From Defluviitaleaceae bacterium (GTDB lineage: Bacteria; Bacillota; Clostridia; Lachnospirales; UBA5962): a DNA stretch of 5,123 bases. Location of the stretch: positions 1-5,123 of the forward strand of contig WRFW01000109.1 in NCBI GenBank assembly GCA_009787435.1, given 5' to 3'. The position numbers and the translations under genes are program-made. Shown here in pieces: positions 1 through 4,883 of this stretch (positions are counted from its first letter, which is position 1; each line of letters begins with the position of its first letter). The notes under the pieces are model-generated. The model was not told the DNA's origin. It saw only the letters and a list, made by a program, of their open reading frames with translations, and ran no database searches.

Positions 1-342
1 CCTTTAGACCCATTATTAGCAGATTTAAACGACATTAAAACAGCTGTTTCAGAAGCTATTACAAATTCCATAATCCACGGATATAATTCAGAGCCCCACC
101 ATGAAGTAAGCCTCTTATGTAGATATGAAAATAAAACTATCTACATAGAAATTAAAGACGATGGTATTGGAATACAAAATTTAAAACAAGCCATGGAGCC
201 AATGTATACGAGCAAACCAGAAGAAGAAAGAAGCGGTTTAGGATTCACATTTATGGAAAACATGATGGACACACTACACGTTAATTCAAACGAGGGTTTC
301 GGAACAATAGTATATATGACAAAAACACTAAGCGGTATTTAA
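1..342 (+). CDS. spoIIAB: Anti-sigma-F factor SpoIIAB, 3' part (5' end outside window)
   Basis: This is the last 113 codons of a GHKL-fold serine kinase and anti-sigma factor. SpoIIAB holds SigF inactive in the predivisional cell and phosphorylates SpoIIAA; dephosphorylated SpoIIAA releases SigF in the forespore. Counting from the first visible codon, the ATP-binding motifs are present: the N box SEAITNSIIHGY (residues 17-28), the G1 box DDGIGI (53-58), and the lid/G2 segment ERSGLGF (76-82), which includes the conserved Arg before SGLGF. The protein ends TLSGI, then TAA. Compared with the roughly 146-residue Bacillus protein, about 30 N-terminal residues are missing, including the region that contacts sigma. 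The sigF start follows after two bases, which fits the spoIIAA-spoIIAB-sigF operon. The family assignment is firm. Confidence 0.95.
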   Translation, partial: PLDPLLADLNDIKTAVSEAITNSIIHGYNSEPHHEVSLLCRYENKTIYIEIKDDGIGIQNLKQAMEPMYTSKPEEERSGLGFTFMENMMDTLHVNSNEGFGTIVYMTKTLSGI

Positions 343-344
343 TA

Positions 345-1112
345 ATGGACAAACCAAACGAAAGTGAAGAAGCTGTGGTGTCTAATATGAATGAAATAGA
401 CGAAACAAAAGAGCTAATCTTGAAAGCCCAAAATGGTGATAAAGAAGCCTTAGACATGCTAGTTAATAAAAACTTAGGTCTAATATGGTCTGTAGTTAAA
501 AAGTTTACTAATCGTGGATACGAGCCAGACGACTTATTTCAAATAGGTGCTATAGGTTTAATTAAATGTATACAAAAATTTGATATGGGCTTTGAAGTTA
601 AATTTTCAACTTATGCAGTTCCTATGATAATAGGTGAAATTAAACGTTTCCTAAGAGATGATGGGCTAATAAAAATAAGCCGCCCTTTAAAAGAACTTTC
701 AAGAAAAGCAAAATACCTAGCAGAAGAATTGCAGCAAAAAACAGGCAAACCCCCTACTCTTCTTGAATTAGCTGAAAAATTAGAAGTCGATGTGGATGAG
801 CTTTCAGTTGCCTTAGATTCTTCAAGAGAAGTTGAAAGCATATACCAAGCAGTATACCAAGGCGACGGAAACCCAGTATTTCTTATAGATAAAATTGAAC
901 AAAACGACGATGAAGAATCAAAAAACGTAGATATTATAACACTTAAAGAAATTTTAAAAAATTTAAGCCCAAAAGAACAGCAAATAATAAATATGAGATA
1001 TTTTGATGATAAAACACAAACAGAAACGGCAAAAGAAATAGGTATAAGCCAAGTGCAAGTAAGCCGTATAGAAAAAAAAGTGTTAAGCACACTAAAAAAC
1101 CAGCTTTTATAA
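345..1112 (+). CDS. sigF: RNA polymerase sigma factor SigF (early forespore)
   Basis: Sigma-70 family factor that directs forespore-specific transcription after asymmetric division; it is controlled by SpoIIAB upstream. The 255-residue length is typical. Region 2 covers about residues 43-110, with the core-binding segment GYEPDDLFQIGAIGL (58-72), then KFSTYAVPMIIGEIKRFLRDDG, close to classic SigF/SigG. Region 3 is about 113-175. Region 4 is about 203-252, with the helix-turn-helix KTQTETAKEIGISQVQVSRIEKK (223-245). SigF and SigG are similar; the spoIIAB neighbour decides for SigF. The ATG lies two bases after the spoIIAB stop without a strong Shine-Dalgarno (only AGCGG upstream), so translation is probably coupled. 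The first 20 residues are weakly conserved, so a start a little downstream cannot be excluded. The last codons form the left arm of the terminator. Confidence 0.96.
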   Translation: MDKPNESEEAVVSNMNEIDETKELILKAQNGDKEALDMLVNKNLGLIWSVVKKFTNRGYEPDDLFQIGAIGLIKCIQKFDMGFEVKFSTYAVPMIIGEIKRFLRDDGLIKISRPLKELSRKAKYLAEELQQKTGKPPTLLELAEKLEVDVDELSVALDSSREVESIYQAVYQGDGNPVFLIDKIEQNDDEESKNVDIITLKEILKNLSPKEQQIINMRYFDDKTQTETAKEIGISQVQVSRIEKKVLSTLKNQLL

Positions 1113-1130
1113 AATATTAGCTGGTTTTTT
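1094..1130. terminator. Two-way intrinsic terminator between sigF and trmD
   Basis: A perfect 11-bp inverted repeat, AAAAAACCAGC (1094-1104) and GCTGGTTTTTT (1120-1130), encloses a 15-base AT-only loop. The A run on one side and T run on the other give a U tail in either direction, so it can end both the plus-strand spoIIA operon and the minus-strand rimM-trmD transcript. The left arm lies inside the last sigF codons and the loop holds the stop codon. This is seen directly; activity is inferred. Confidence 0.88.
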
Positions 1131-1143
1131 AACATTAATAAAA

Positions 1144-1833
1144 TCAGTTATCGCAATTTTCATATAAATTTAATAAGTCAGGTCTTCTTTCTTTTGTTAG
1201 TTTAATCGATTGCTCTAATCTAAATTTTTCTATCTCTGCATGGTTTCCATTTAATAAAACTGCTGGCACTTCTCTATTCATAAATACCGCTGGGCGTGTA
1301 TACTGAGGATACTCTAATAAGTTATTTTCAAAGCTTTCATTTGCAGTCGCTTCTTCTTTTATTACATTTTCTACTAACCTTGTAGTTGCATCTATTAAAA
1401 CCATTGCTGCAAGCTCTCCACCTGTTAGAACATAATCACCTATAGAAATCTCATCTGTAACTATTTCATCTATTACCCTTTGGTCAATTCCCTCATAATG
1501 CCCGCATAGCAATATTAGCTCTTCTTCTTTCGCTAGCTCACGTGCCTTTTTCTGAGAAAAAAGCTCACCTTTAGGCGTTAAATATACAACCTTAGTTCCT
1601 TTTTTAACATTTAAAGATTTATAAGCATTATAAATAGGGGCAGCCGCCATAACTAAACCAACACCACCCCCATAAGGGTAATCATCAACTTTATTATGTT
1701 TATTACTAGAAAAATCGCGAATATTCACAGCCGATAAATCTATTAAATTGTTAGCAATTGCTCTCGCTATTATACTATGGTTTATACCATCTAAAATCAT
1801 ATTAGGAAATAACGTTAACACATGAAACTTCAC
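1144..1833 (-). CDS. trmD: tRNA (guanine37-N1)-methyltransferase TrmD
   Basis: SPOUT-family, trefoil-knot methyltransferase that uses S-adenosylmethionine to make m1G37 in tRNAs with G36G37, preventing +1 frameshifting; it acts as a cytosolic dimer. Visible motifs are DDYPYGGGVGLVM (50-62), the SAM-binding knot LILLCGHYEGIDQRV (106-120) and EISIGDYVLTGGELAAMVLIDA (128-149), LLEYPQYTRP (172-181), LLNGNHAEI (193-201) and KERRPDLL (214-221). It has 229 residues, slightly short because the C-terminal tail is brief. The start is GTG, set by an AAAGGA Shine-Dalgarno 8 bases upstream and by the rimM stop sharing its G (TAGTG). The interdomain loop after R152 reads VENVIKEEATANESF, one residue shorter than I recall for the family, with Glu where the catalytic Asp is expected (see findings). 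Downstream lies the shared terminator; rplS, the usual neighbour, is absent. Confidence 0.96.
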   Translation of the reverse strand: MKFHVLTLFPNMILDGINHSIIARAIANNLIDLSAVNIRDFSSNKHNKVDDYPYGGGVGLVMAAAPIYNAYKSLNVKKGTKVVYLTPKGELFSQKKARELAKEEELILLCGHYEGIDQRVIDEIVTDEISIGDYVLTGGELAAMVLIDATTRLVENVIKEEATANESFENNLLEYPQYTRPAVFMNREVPAVLLNGNHAEIEKFRLEQSIKLTKERRPDLLNLYENCDN

Positions 1834-2342
1834 TATTCAAGTCCTTTCGGAATAGAAACTTCTATTCTTTTGCCATCTATATCTACTTTTAAAATACAGC
1901 TTTTAATAACCGGTAAAAGCAAATCACGCTTGTTTTCTCTTTTAATTATATAAACATCATTTGCAGCAGTTTGGATAACATCTTTAAGCTCGCCTATAAA
2001 TTCTTCTTTTTCATACACCGAAAGCCCTATAATATCCGATATATAAAACTCATCTTCGCTAAGCTCTAAAGCTTCTTCTCTTAAAACTTTTATAGTATAA
2101 TTTTTTAATAACTCAGCTTGCTCAATTGTATCAATACCTTTAATTTTAAGTATTACTACATTTTTTTGAACACGAGAGCGTTCTAATTCATAAACTTTTT
2201 CTATATTTTCATTATTAAAAACACGAATACTTTTTAAAAGATTAAAACGCTCTGGGTCGTCAGTTAAAGGATATACTTTTATATCACCTTTAAGCCCGTG
2301 TGTGTTAACTATTTTACCTATGTTAAAATAAATATCTTCCAA
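1833..2342 (-). CDS. rimM: 16S rRNA processing / 30S maturation factor RimM
   Basis: Ribosome assembly factor that binds the 30S head (S19 region) and assists late 16S rRNA processing. At 169 residues it has normal length. The N-terminal beta-barrel opens with FNIGKIVNTHGLKGDIKVYPLTDDPERF (6-33). The C-terminal PRC-barrel begins near residue 96, with EFYISDIIGLSVY, then GELKDVIQTAANDVYIIK (117-134) and LLLPVIKSCILKVDIDGKRIEV (141-162), ending IPKGLE. The start appears to be TTG; no in-frame ATG fits, and an AGAGGA Shine-Dalgarno lies about 12 bases upstream, a long spacing. The first seven codons lie in the 74-bp tandem repeat, so a near-identical TTG start context is present 74 bases upstream. 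The stop overlaps the trmD GTG by one base, implying coupled translation. No convincing promoter was found in the gap before it, so it may be read through from the peptidase genes. Confidence 0.94.
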   Translation of the reverse strand: MEDIYFNIGKIVNTHGLKGDIKVYPLTDDPERFNLLKSIRVFNNENIEKVYELERSRVQKNVVILKIKGIDTIEQAELLKNYTIKVLREEALELSEDEFYISDIIGLSVYEKEEFIGELKDVIQTAANDVYIIKRENKRDLLLPVIKSCILKVDIDGKRIEVSIPKGLE

Positions 2343-2511
2343 TTTTTAAAAAGTTCCTCTCTTGTAAGTTCAATATATTTAACTAAAAAATTTGCTTTAA
2401 AATAAGTATCTTCCAATTTTTAAAAAGTTTTTCTCTATGTAAATTAACTTATTTAACTGAAAAGTATCCCCTAAAATATATATCTCCCGATTTTCAAAAT
2501 ATCTTTTCTCT
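2323..2511. repeat. 74-bp tandem repeat across the peptidase gene 3' end and rimM start
   Basis: Units begin at 2323, 2397 and 2471. Units 1 and 2 agree at about 57 of 74 positions without gaps, and the first 33 bases differ only once (core TATCTTCCAATTTTTAAAAA on the plus strand). Unit 3 is recognisable for about 40 bases (roughly 23 of 28 matches at positions 2-29, then a one-base slip). Unit 3 encodes the last codons of the NlpC/P60 gene (ending GRYIF), unit 1 carries the TTG start and first codons of rimM (EDIYF), and unit 2 fills the gap. This 128-base gap has no classical terminator and no promoter I would defend. Confidence 0.75.
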
Positions 2512-3163
2512 TAAGCGATTCTATTTTTACTAATCCATTTTCAGCACTTGCATGTATTATATTACTATTGCCTATATAAATAGCTACATGCCCCTCAAAA
2601 AAAATTAAATCTGTAGGCTGCATCTCTAACGGGTCTATAGATACAATAGGCGGTTTAAGCTGTGCATCTCTATAAATAACGAAACCAGCCAAAAAGTATG
2701 CCATAAATACAAGACCAGAGCAATCTACACCCAAAGGAGTTTTTCCGCCCCATCTGTAGGGAACTTCTAAATAACTCAAAGCGTTAGTTATTATTAAGTT
2801 TTTATCTTTAATTCCAAGTTCTTTTATAAATCTAGGGTCTATATAACCAACTCTGCCATCTGCAAGAATTATGTTAATACTTTCAGAAAACTTAGTTATT
2901 TTTAAATATGAACCTTTCACTAAAGTAATTAAAATTTTTGATTTTATATTACTATTTTCTCTAACGTCTGCAAAGTTTGATATTACTATATGTGTGGGCT
3001 CATAATTATCGAAAGAAATATCTTCTTTTTTTAAAATACCTTTGTAGCCATAAAAAGTTGTTGCTGTGTCTCCCTCTAAGCTTAAACTATGCCCATGTAA
3101 AACTTCGTCTTGAAGTTCATTATTTTTAAACATACTAGCTACATTTGTTTTTACTACACTCAT
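2471..3163 (-). CDS. NlpC/P60 cysteine peptidase with N-terminal SH3-like domains (YkfC-like)
   Basis: Probable gamma-D-glutamyl-L-diamino acid endopeptidase, the kind that cleaves the D-Glu/diamino acid bond in muropeptides. About residues 1-115 look like two bacterial SH3 domains, the second containing ADVREN and DGRVGYIDPRFI (102-113). The catalytic domain (120-230) has the YRWGGKTPLGVDCSGLVFMAY signature with nucleophile Cys148, then GHVAIYIG with His192, and NIIHAS with His204 as third polar residue. No signal peptide or membrane segment is visible, so a cytosolic role in recycling imported peptides is likelier than wall hydrolysis. Its ATG overlaps the stop of the S66 carboxypeptidase (ATGA), with AAGG about 10 bases upstream. 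The pairing resembles ykfA-ykfC of Bacillus. Its last codons lie in the 74-bp repeat. Fold and catalytic residues are seen; substrate is inferred. Confidence 0.88.
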   Translation of the reverse strand: MSVVKTNVASMFKNNELQDEVLHGHSLSLEGDTATTFYGYKGILKKEDISFDNYEPTHIVISNFADVRENSNIKSKILITLVKGSYLKITKFSESINIILADGRVGYIDPRFIKELGIKDKNLIITNALSYLEVPYRWGGKTPLGVDCSGLVFMAYFLAGFVIYRDAQLKPPIVSIDPLEMQPTDLIFFEGHVAIYIGNSNIIHASAENGLVKIESLKRKDILKIGRYIF

Positions 3164-3873
3164 AAAATTATAACCTTATTAGGACTAGCATGGCCCGCAG
3201 GATAAAATTTACAAGGTTTGCCTATAATGTTAGCTATTGTTTTTGTAGGAATTCTCTTTTTATTTTCATCAAAAAAATGACCAAGCAAAATATCGCCATG
3301 TAATTTATTTGCGTGCCTTAATTGAGTTATCATGCGTTCAATTTTATAAATAGACTCATTTACTTCTTCAAGAAAAAGTATTTTATCAAGCGTATCAATT
3401 TCATATGGTGTACCTAGGCTAGAAGTTACTATACTTAAATTACCTCCAATTATATTACATCTTTTAATTTTTTTAAAAAGAGGAGATATTTGGCTTTTGC
3501 GGACTAAGTCAACACCAGGCATTGCACCGTGAAAAGTTGGGAAGCCACAAAATTTTGATATCGCTAAATGCAAAGCTGTAATATCACTATAGCCTAGAAA
3601 AATTTTGGGAGTAATTTTATTCCAATCAATAAAGGGAATTAACCTACTTGAACCATAACCACCACGTATACAAAAAACGCCTTTTATATCATCTTCTGTA
3701 AAAGCCCACATAAAATCTTGTGCTTTTTCTTCATCTGTTTTGCCCATGGTACCTAACACAGGCACGAGCCCTAATTTTTTTACTATTTTTTGTGATTTTT
3801 TTATATTATCTTCGTTAACTTCCGAAGATGGAGCAATAAGGGCAACTTTATCTCTATATTTTAATGGTCTCAT
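3160..3873 (-). CDS. Compact S66-family LD-carboxypeptidase (LdcA/YkfA/MccF type)
   Basis: Serine peptidase family that removes the terminal D-Ala from murein tetrapeptides in the cytoplasm; relatives include MccF microcin immunity proteins. The start MRPLKYRDKVALIAPSS matches the usual family N-terminus. The nucleophile elbow RGGYGSSRLIPFIDW (70-84) gives Ser75; GYSDITALHLAI (94-105), IIGGNLSIV (141-149), and LFLEEVNESIYKIERMITQL (166-185) with the catalytic Glu at 169 follow. FYPAGHASPN (223-232) supplies His228. All three expected catalytic positions are present, yet the protein has 237 residues against about 300 normally. The shortening appears as several missing loops (after LGLVPVL, after FHGAMPGVDL, before the final strand) and a short C-terminus, not one truncation. 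There is no Shine-Dalgarno before the ATG and the promoter ends only five bases upstream. It overlaps the NlpC/P60 gene by four bases. Confidence 0.88.
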   Translation of the reverse strand: MRPLKYRDKVALIAPSSEVNEDNIKKSQKIVKKLGLVPVLGTMGKTDEEKAQDFMWAFTEDDIKGVFCIRGGYGSSRLIPFIDWNKITPKIFLGYSDITALHLAISKFCGFPTFHGAMPGVDLVRKSQISPLFKKIKRCNIIGGNLSIVTSSLGTPYEIDTLDKILFLEEVNESIYKIERMITQLRHANKLHGDILLGHFFDENKKRIPTKTIANIIGKPCKFYPAGHASPNKVIIL

Positions 3874-3878
3874 AATTT

Positions 3879-3908
3879 ATAATATGAGATTATTATTTAA
3901 AATGTCAA
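3879..3908 (-). promoter_or_regulatory. Sigma-A-like promoter giving a probable leaderless mRNA for the S66 gene
   Basis: On the minus strand a perfect -35 TTGACA (3908-3903) is followed, after 18 bases, by TATTAT (3884-3879). Only AAATT separates this -10 from the ATG at 3873, so transcription would begin at or within a base or two of the start codon. No ribosome-binding sequence exists in between. The boxes and distances are seen; leaderless initiation is inferred. Confidence 0.55.
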
Positions 3909-3930
3909 AAATTAAAAACTATTGAAAATT

Positions 3931-4381
3931 AAAATAAGCAAGACTATAAGCCGAGTTTTGTCTTGAACAATCATCTATCTAGTCCTTTCGTTGCCGAAAG
4001 GCTCTTGCGGATTTAATGCAGCTTTATTTAACGAGTATTTATACGTAAAAAAATATTCAATTTACGCACAACAAAGCTACTCCTTGCATCTGGTGGGGTT
4101 TACATTGCTAGCAATGTCGCCATTGCTACGGTGGGCTCTTACCCCACCTTTCCATCCTTACTGGCAATAGAGTTTAAAAAAGAATTCAAAAAAAATTAAG
4201 TTTGTCAACTAAAAAATTCAAAGAAAAAATATAAGAAATTTAATTGCCAGCGGTTTATTTCTGTTGCACTTTCCTTAGAGTCGCCTCCACTGGGTATTAC
4301 CCAGCACCATCACTCGTGCGAAGCTCGGACTTTCCTCAAATAAGCTTAGCTTATTTGCGATTGCTCATCTTACTTATTTTC
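3931..4381 (-). ncRNA. rnpB: RNase P RNA, type A (rnpB)
   Basis: Catalytic RNA of RNase P, which matures tRNA 5' ends. The conserved 5' element GAGGAAAGTCCGAGCTTCGC lies at 4337-4318, and the 3' element GATAGATGATTGTTCAAGAC, followed by AAAACTCGGCTTAT, lies near 3980-3950. Helices traced by hand: P1 13 bp (4380-4368 with 3943-3931), P2 9 bp (4366-4358 with 3973-3965), P3 8 bp with a three-base loop (4356-4338), P12 8 bp (4250-4243 with 4168-4161), P13 6 bp (4148-4130), P14 6 bp with GCGA loop (4126-4111), P16 8 bp (4080-4073 with 4025-4018), P17 7 bp (4067-4061 with 4049-4043), and P18 7 bp with GCAA loop (4001-3984). P16-P18 mark type A. P1 can extend by seven pairs to 4388 and 3924 with one bulged G, so the exact ends are uncertain by about 8 bases. 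P12 carries an unusual 74-base AT-rich expansion. Confidence 0.96.
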
Positions 4382-4396
4382 AATTTTCTAAATATA

Positions 4397-4426
4397 ATTA
4401 TAGCATATTTTAGTGCAATAAGTCAA
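4397..4426 (-). promoter_or_regulatory. rnpB: Strong sigma-A promoter of rnpB
   Basis: The minus strand shows TTGACT (4426-4421), an 18-base spacer and a perfect TATAAT (4402-4397). The expected start, near 4390-4388, falls right at the outer end of extended helix P1, so the primary transcript would need little or no 5' trimming. Confidence 0.85.
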
Positions 4427-4500
4427 CTCTTTTAATTGCTGTGTTCAAAGGCTTGCATTGAACTTTGATAACCCCTAAAATGGGCTTATTTTAGCCACAC

Positions 4501-4529
4501 TAGTAACAAGCTAGTAACGCATTAGTAAC
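4501..4529. repeat. Three TAGTAAC direct repeats at exact 11-base spacing
   Basis: TAGTAAC occurs at 4501-4507, 4512-4518 and 4523-4529, with non-conserved four-base spacers between them. It lies 75-105 bases upstream of the rnpB -35 box, in the gap before the terminator of the 52-residue gene. Spacing by about one helical turn is what a multimeric DNA-binding protein would use, but no function is known. The same gap also holds the inverted repeats GTTCAA/TTGAAC (4443-4463) and CTAAAAT/ATTTTAG (4475-4494), neither followed by a U tail on the minus strand. Confidence 0.6.
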
Positions 4530-4571
4530 AACATTAAGCCTAGTTTTAAAGATATTTATAAACTCAATTAT

Positions 4572-4606
4572 AAAACAAAAACCGCTAATTTTATAAAAAT
4601 TAACGG
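4572..4606 (-). terminator. Intrinsic terminator after the 52-residue membrane protein gene
   Basis: Read on the minus strand, CCGTTAATTTT (4606-4596) pairs with AAAATTAGCGG (4592-4582), 11 bp with one G-U pair and a three-base loop. It is followed by TTTTTGTTTT. It sits just after the small gene's stop and isolates rnpB from upstream transcription. Confidence 0.85.
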
Positions 4607-4613
4607 CTTAGTT

Positions 4614-4772
4614 TTATATTTTTGTAACTCTCTTGTCAAAGTATACTTTAGATAAAAATCCTAACGCTAGACCTATCATGAAAAACACAAATAAATATGC
4701 AGGATGTATACTTATTCCATTAGGTCTGTTTATCATATAATAAAGAACTTCTGCTAAGTAATAATAGTCCAT
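4614..4772 (-). CDS. Small single-pass membrane protein, 52 residues, unknown function
   Basis: Begins MDYYYLAEVLYYMINRPNG and ends YFDKRVTKI. One hydrophobic segment spans about residues 25-41 (AYLFVFFMIGLALGFLS), with positive charges (K42, K47, R48, K51) just after it, so the short C-terminal tail is probably cytoplasmic. Support that it is a real gene: the ATG has a GAGGA Shine-Dalgarno seven bases upstream, the frame is open to a TAA, and a strong terminator follows directly. No family was recognised. The size and topology would suit a small phage or spore membrane protein, but there is no lysis cassette nearby. The start overlaps the end of the doubtful Cys-rich micro-ORF by 19 bases. 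Confidence 0.7.
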   Translation of the reverse strand: MDYYYLAEVLYYMINRPNGISIHPAYLFVFFMIGLALGFLSKVYFDKRVTKI

Positions 4773-4879
4773 ATCTTAATCCTCGCTAAACGAACAGGCA
4801 GCGGTCTTGAACAACATCTTCGTTGCACAAAAGGCAAACCCTCACACCCACAATTACCGCATATGAATACGCCGCTCAT
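4754..4879 (-). CDS. Possible Cys-rich micro-ORF, 41 residues (doubtful)
   Basis: An open frame starts five bases after the stop of the upstream partial gene and runs into the start of the 52-residue gene. It begins MSGVFICGNCGCEGL and then has a CC pair followed by several Arg; Cys residues fall in a CxxCxC pattern at 7, 10 and 12, plus 22 and 23. The stretch is richer in G and C than its neighbours, which needs some explanation. Against coding: no Shine-Dalgarno, an Arg-rich tail without obvious sense, and no recognised family. It could be translated by re-initiation after the upstream stop. Confidence 0.22.
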   Translation of the reverse strand: MSGVFICGNCGCEGLPFVQRRCCSRPLPVRLARIKIWTIIT

Positions 4880-4883
4880 AAGA

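Noticed and set aside
611..1135. Long minus-strand open frame opposite sigF
   Set aside because: It is the antisense shadow of a well-recognised sigma factor, is Ser- and Phe-rich as such shadows are, and matches no family.
2318..2416. 32-codon minus-strand frame starting at the duplicated TTG
   Set aside because: Its only support is similarity to the rimM start caused by the tandem repeat. It is kept as a finding about regulation and not called as a gene.
2343..2470. Promoter for rimM in the gap
   Set aside because: Several AT-rich hexamers resemble -10 boxes, but none has a -35 at suitable spacing; in DNA this AT-rich they are expected by chance.
2323..2544. CRISPR array or integration site
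   Set aside because: The units are diverged, contiguous tandem copies without unique spacers, and no cas or integrase gene is near.
3740..3925. Plus-strand open frame over the start of the S66 gene
   Set aside because: It lies antisense to conserved coding sequence and the promoter, and has no credible ribosome-binding site.
4169..4242. Insertion element within rnpB
   Set aside because: The expansion has no coding frame, no terminal inverted repeats beyond P12 itself and no target duplication, so it is better seen as an expanded helix arm.
4244..4435. Plus-strand open frame of 63 codons
   Set aside because: It lies antisense to the conserved 5' half of RNase P RNA and its promoter, so the open frame is accidental.
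4443..4494. Two short inverted repeats as a terminator or riboswitch
   Set aside because: The stems are 6-7 bp, no U tail follows on the transcribed strand, and no known riboswitch core was recognised.
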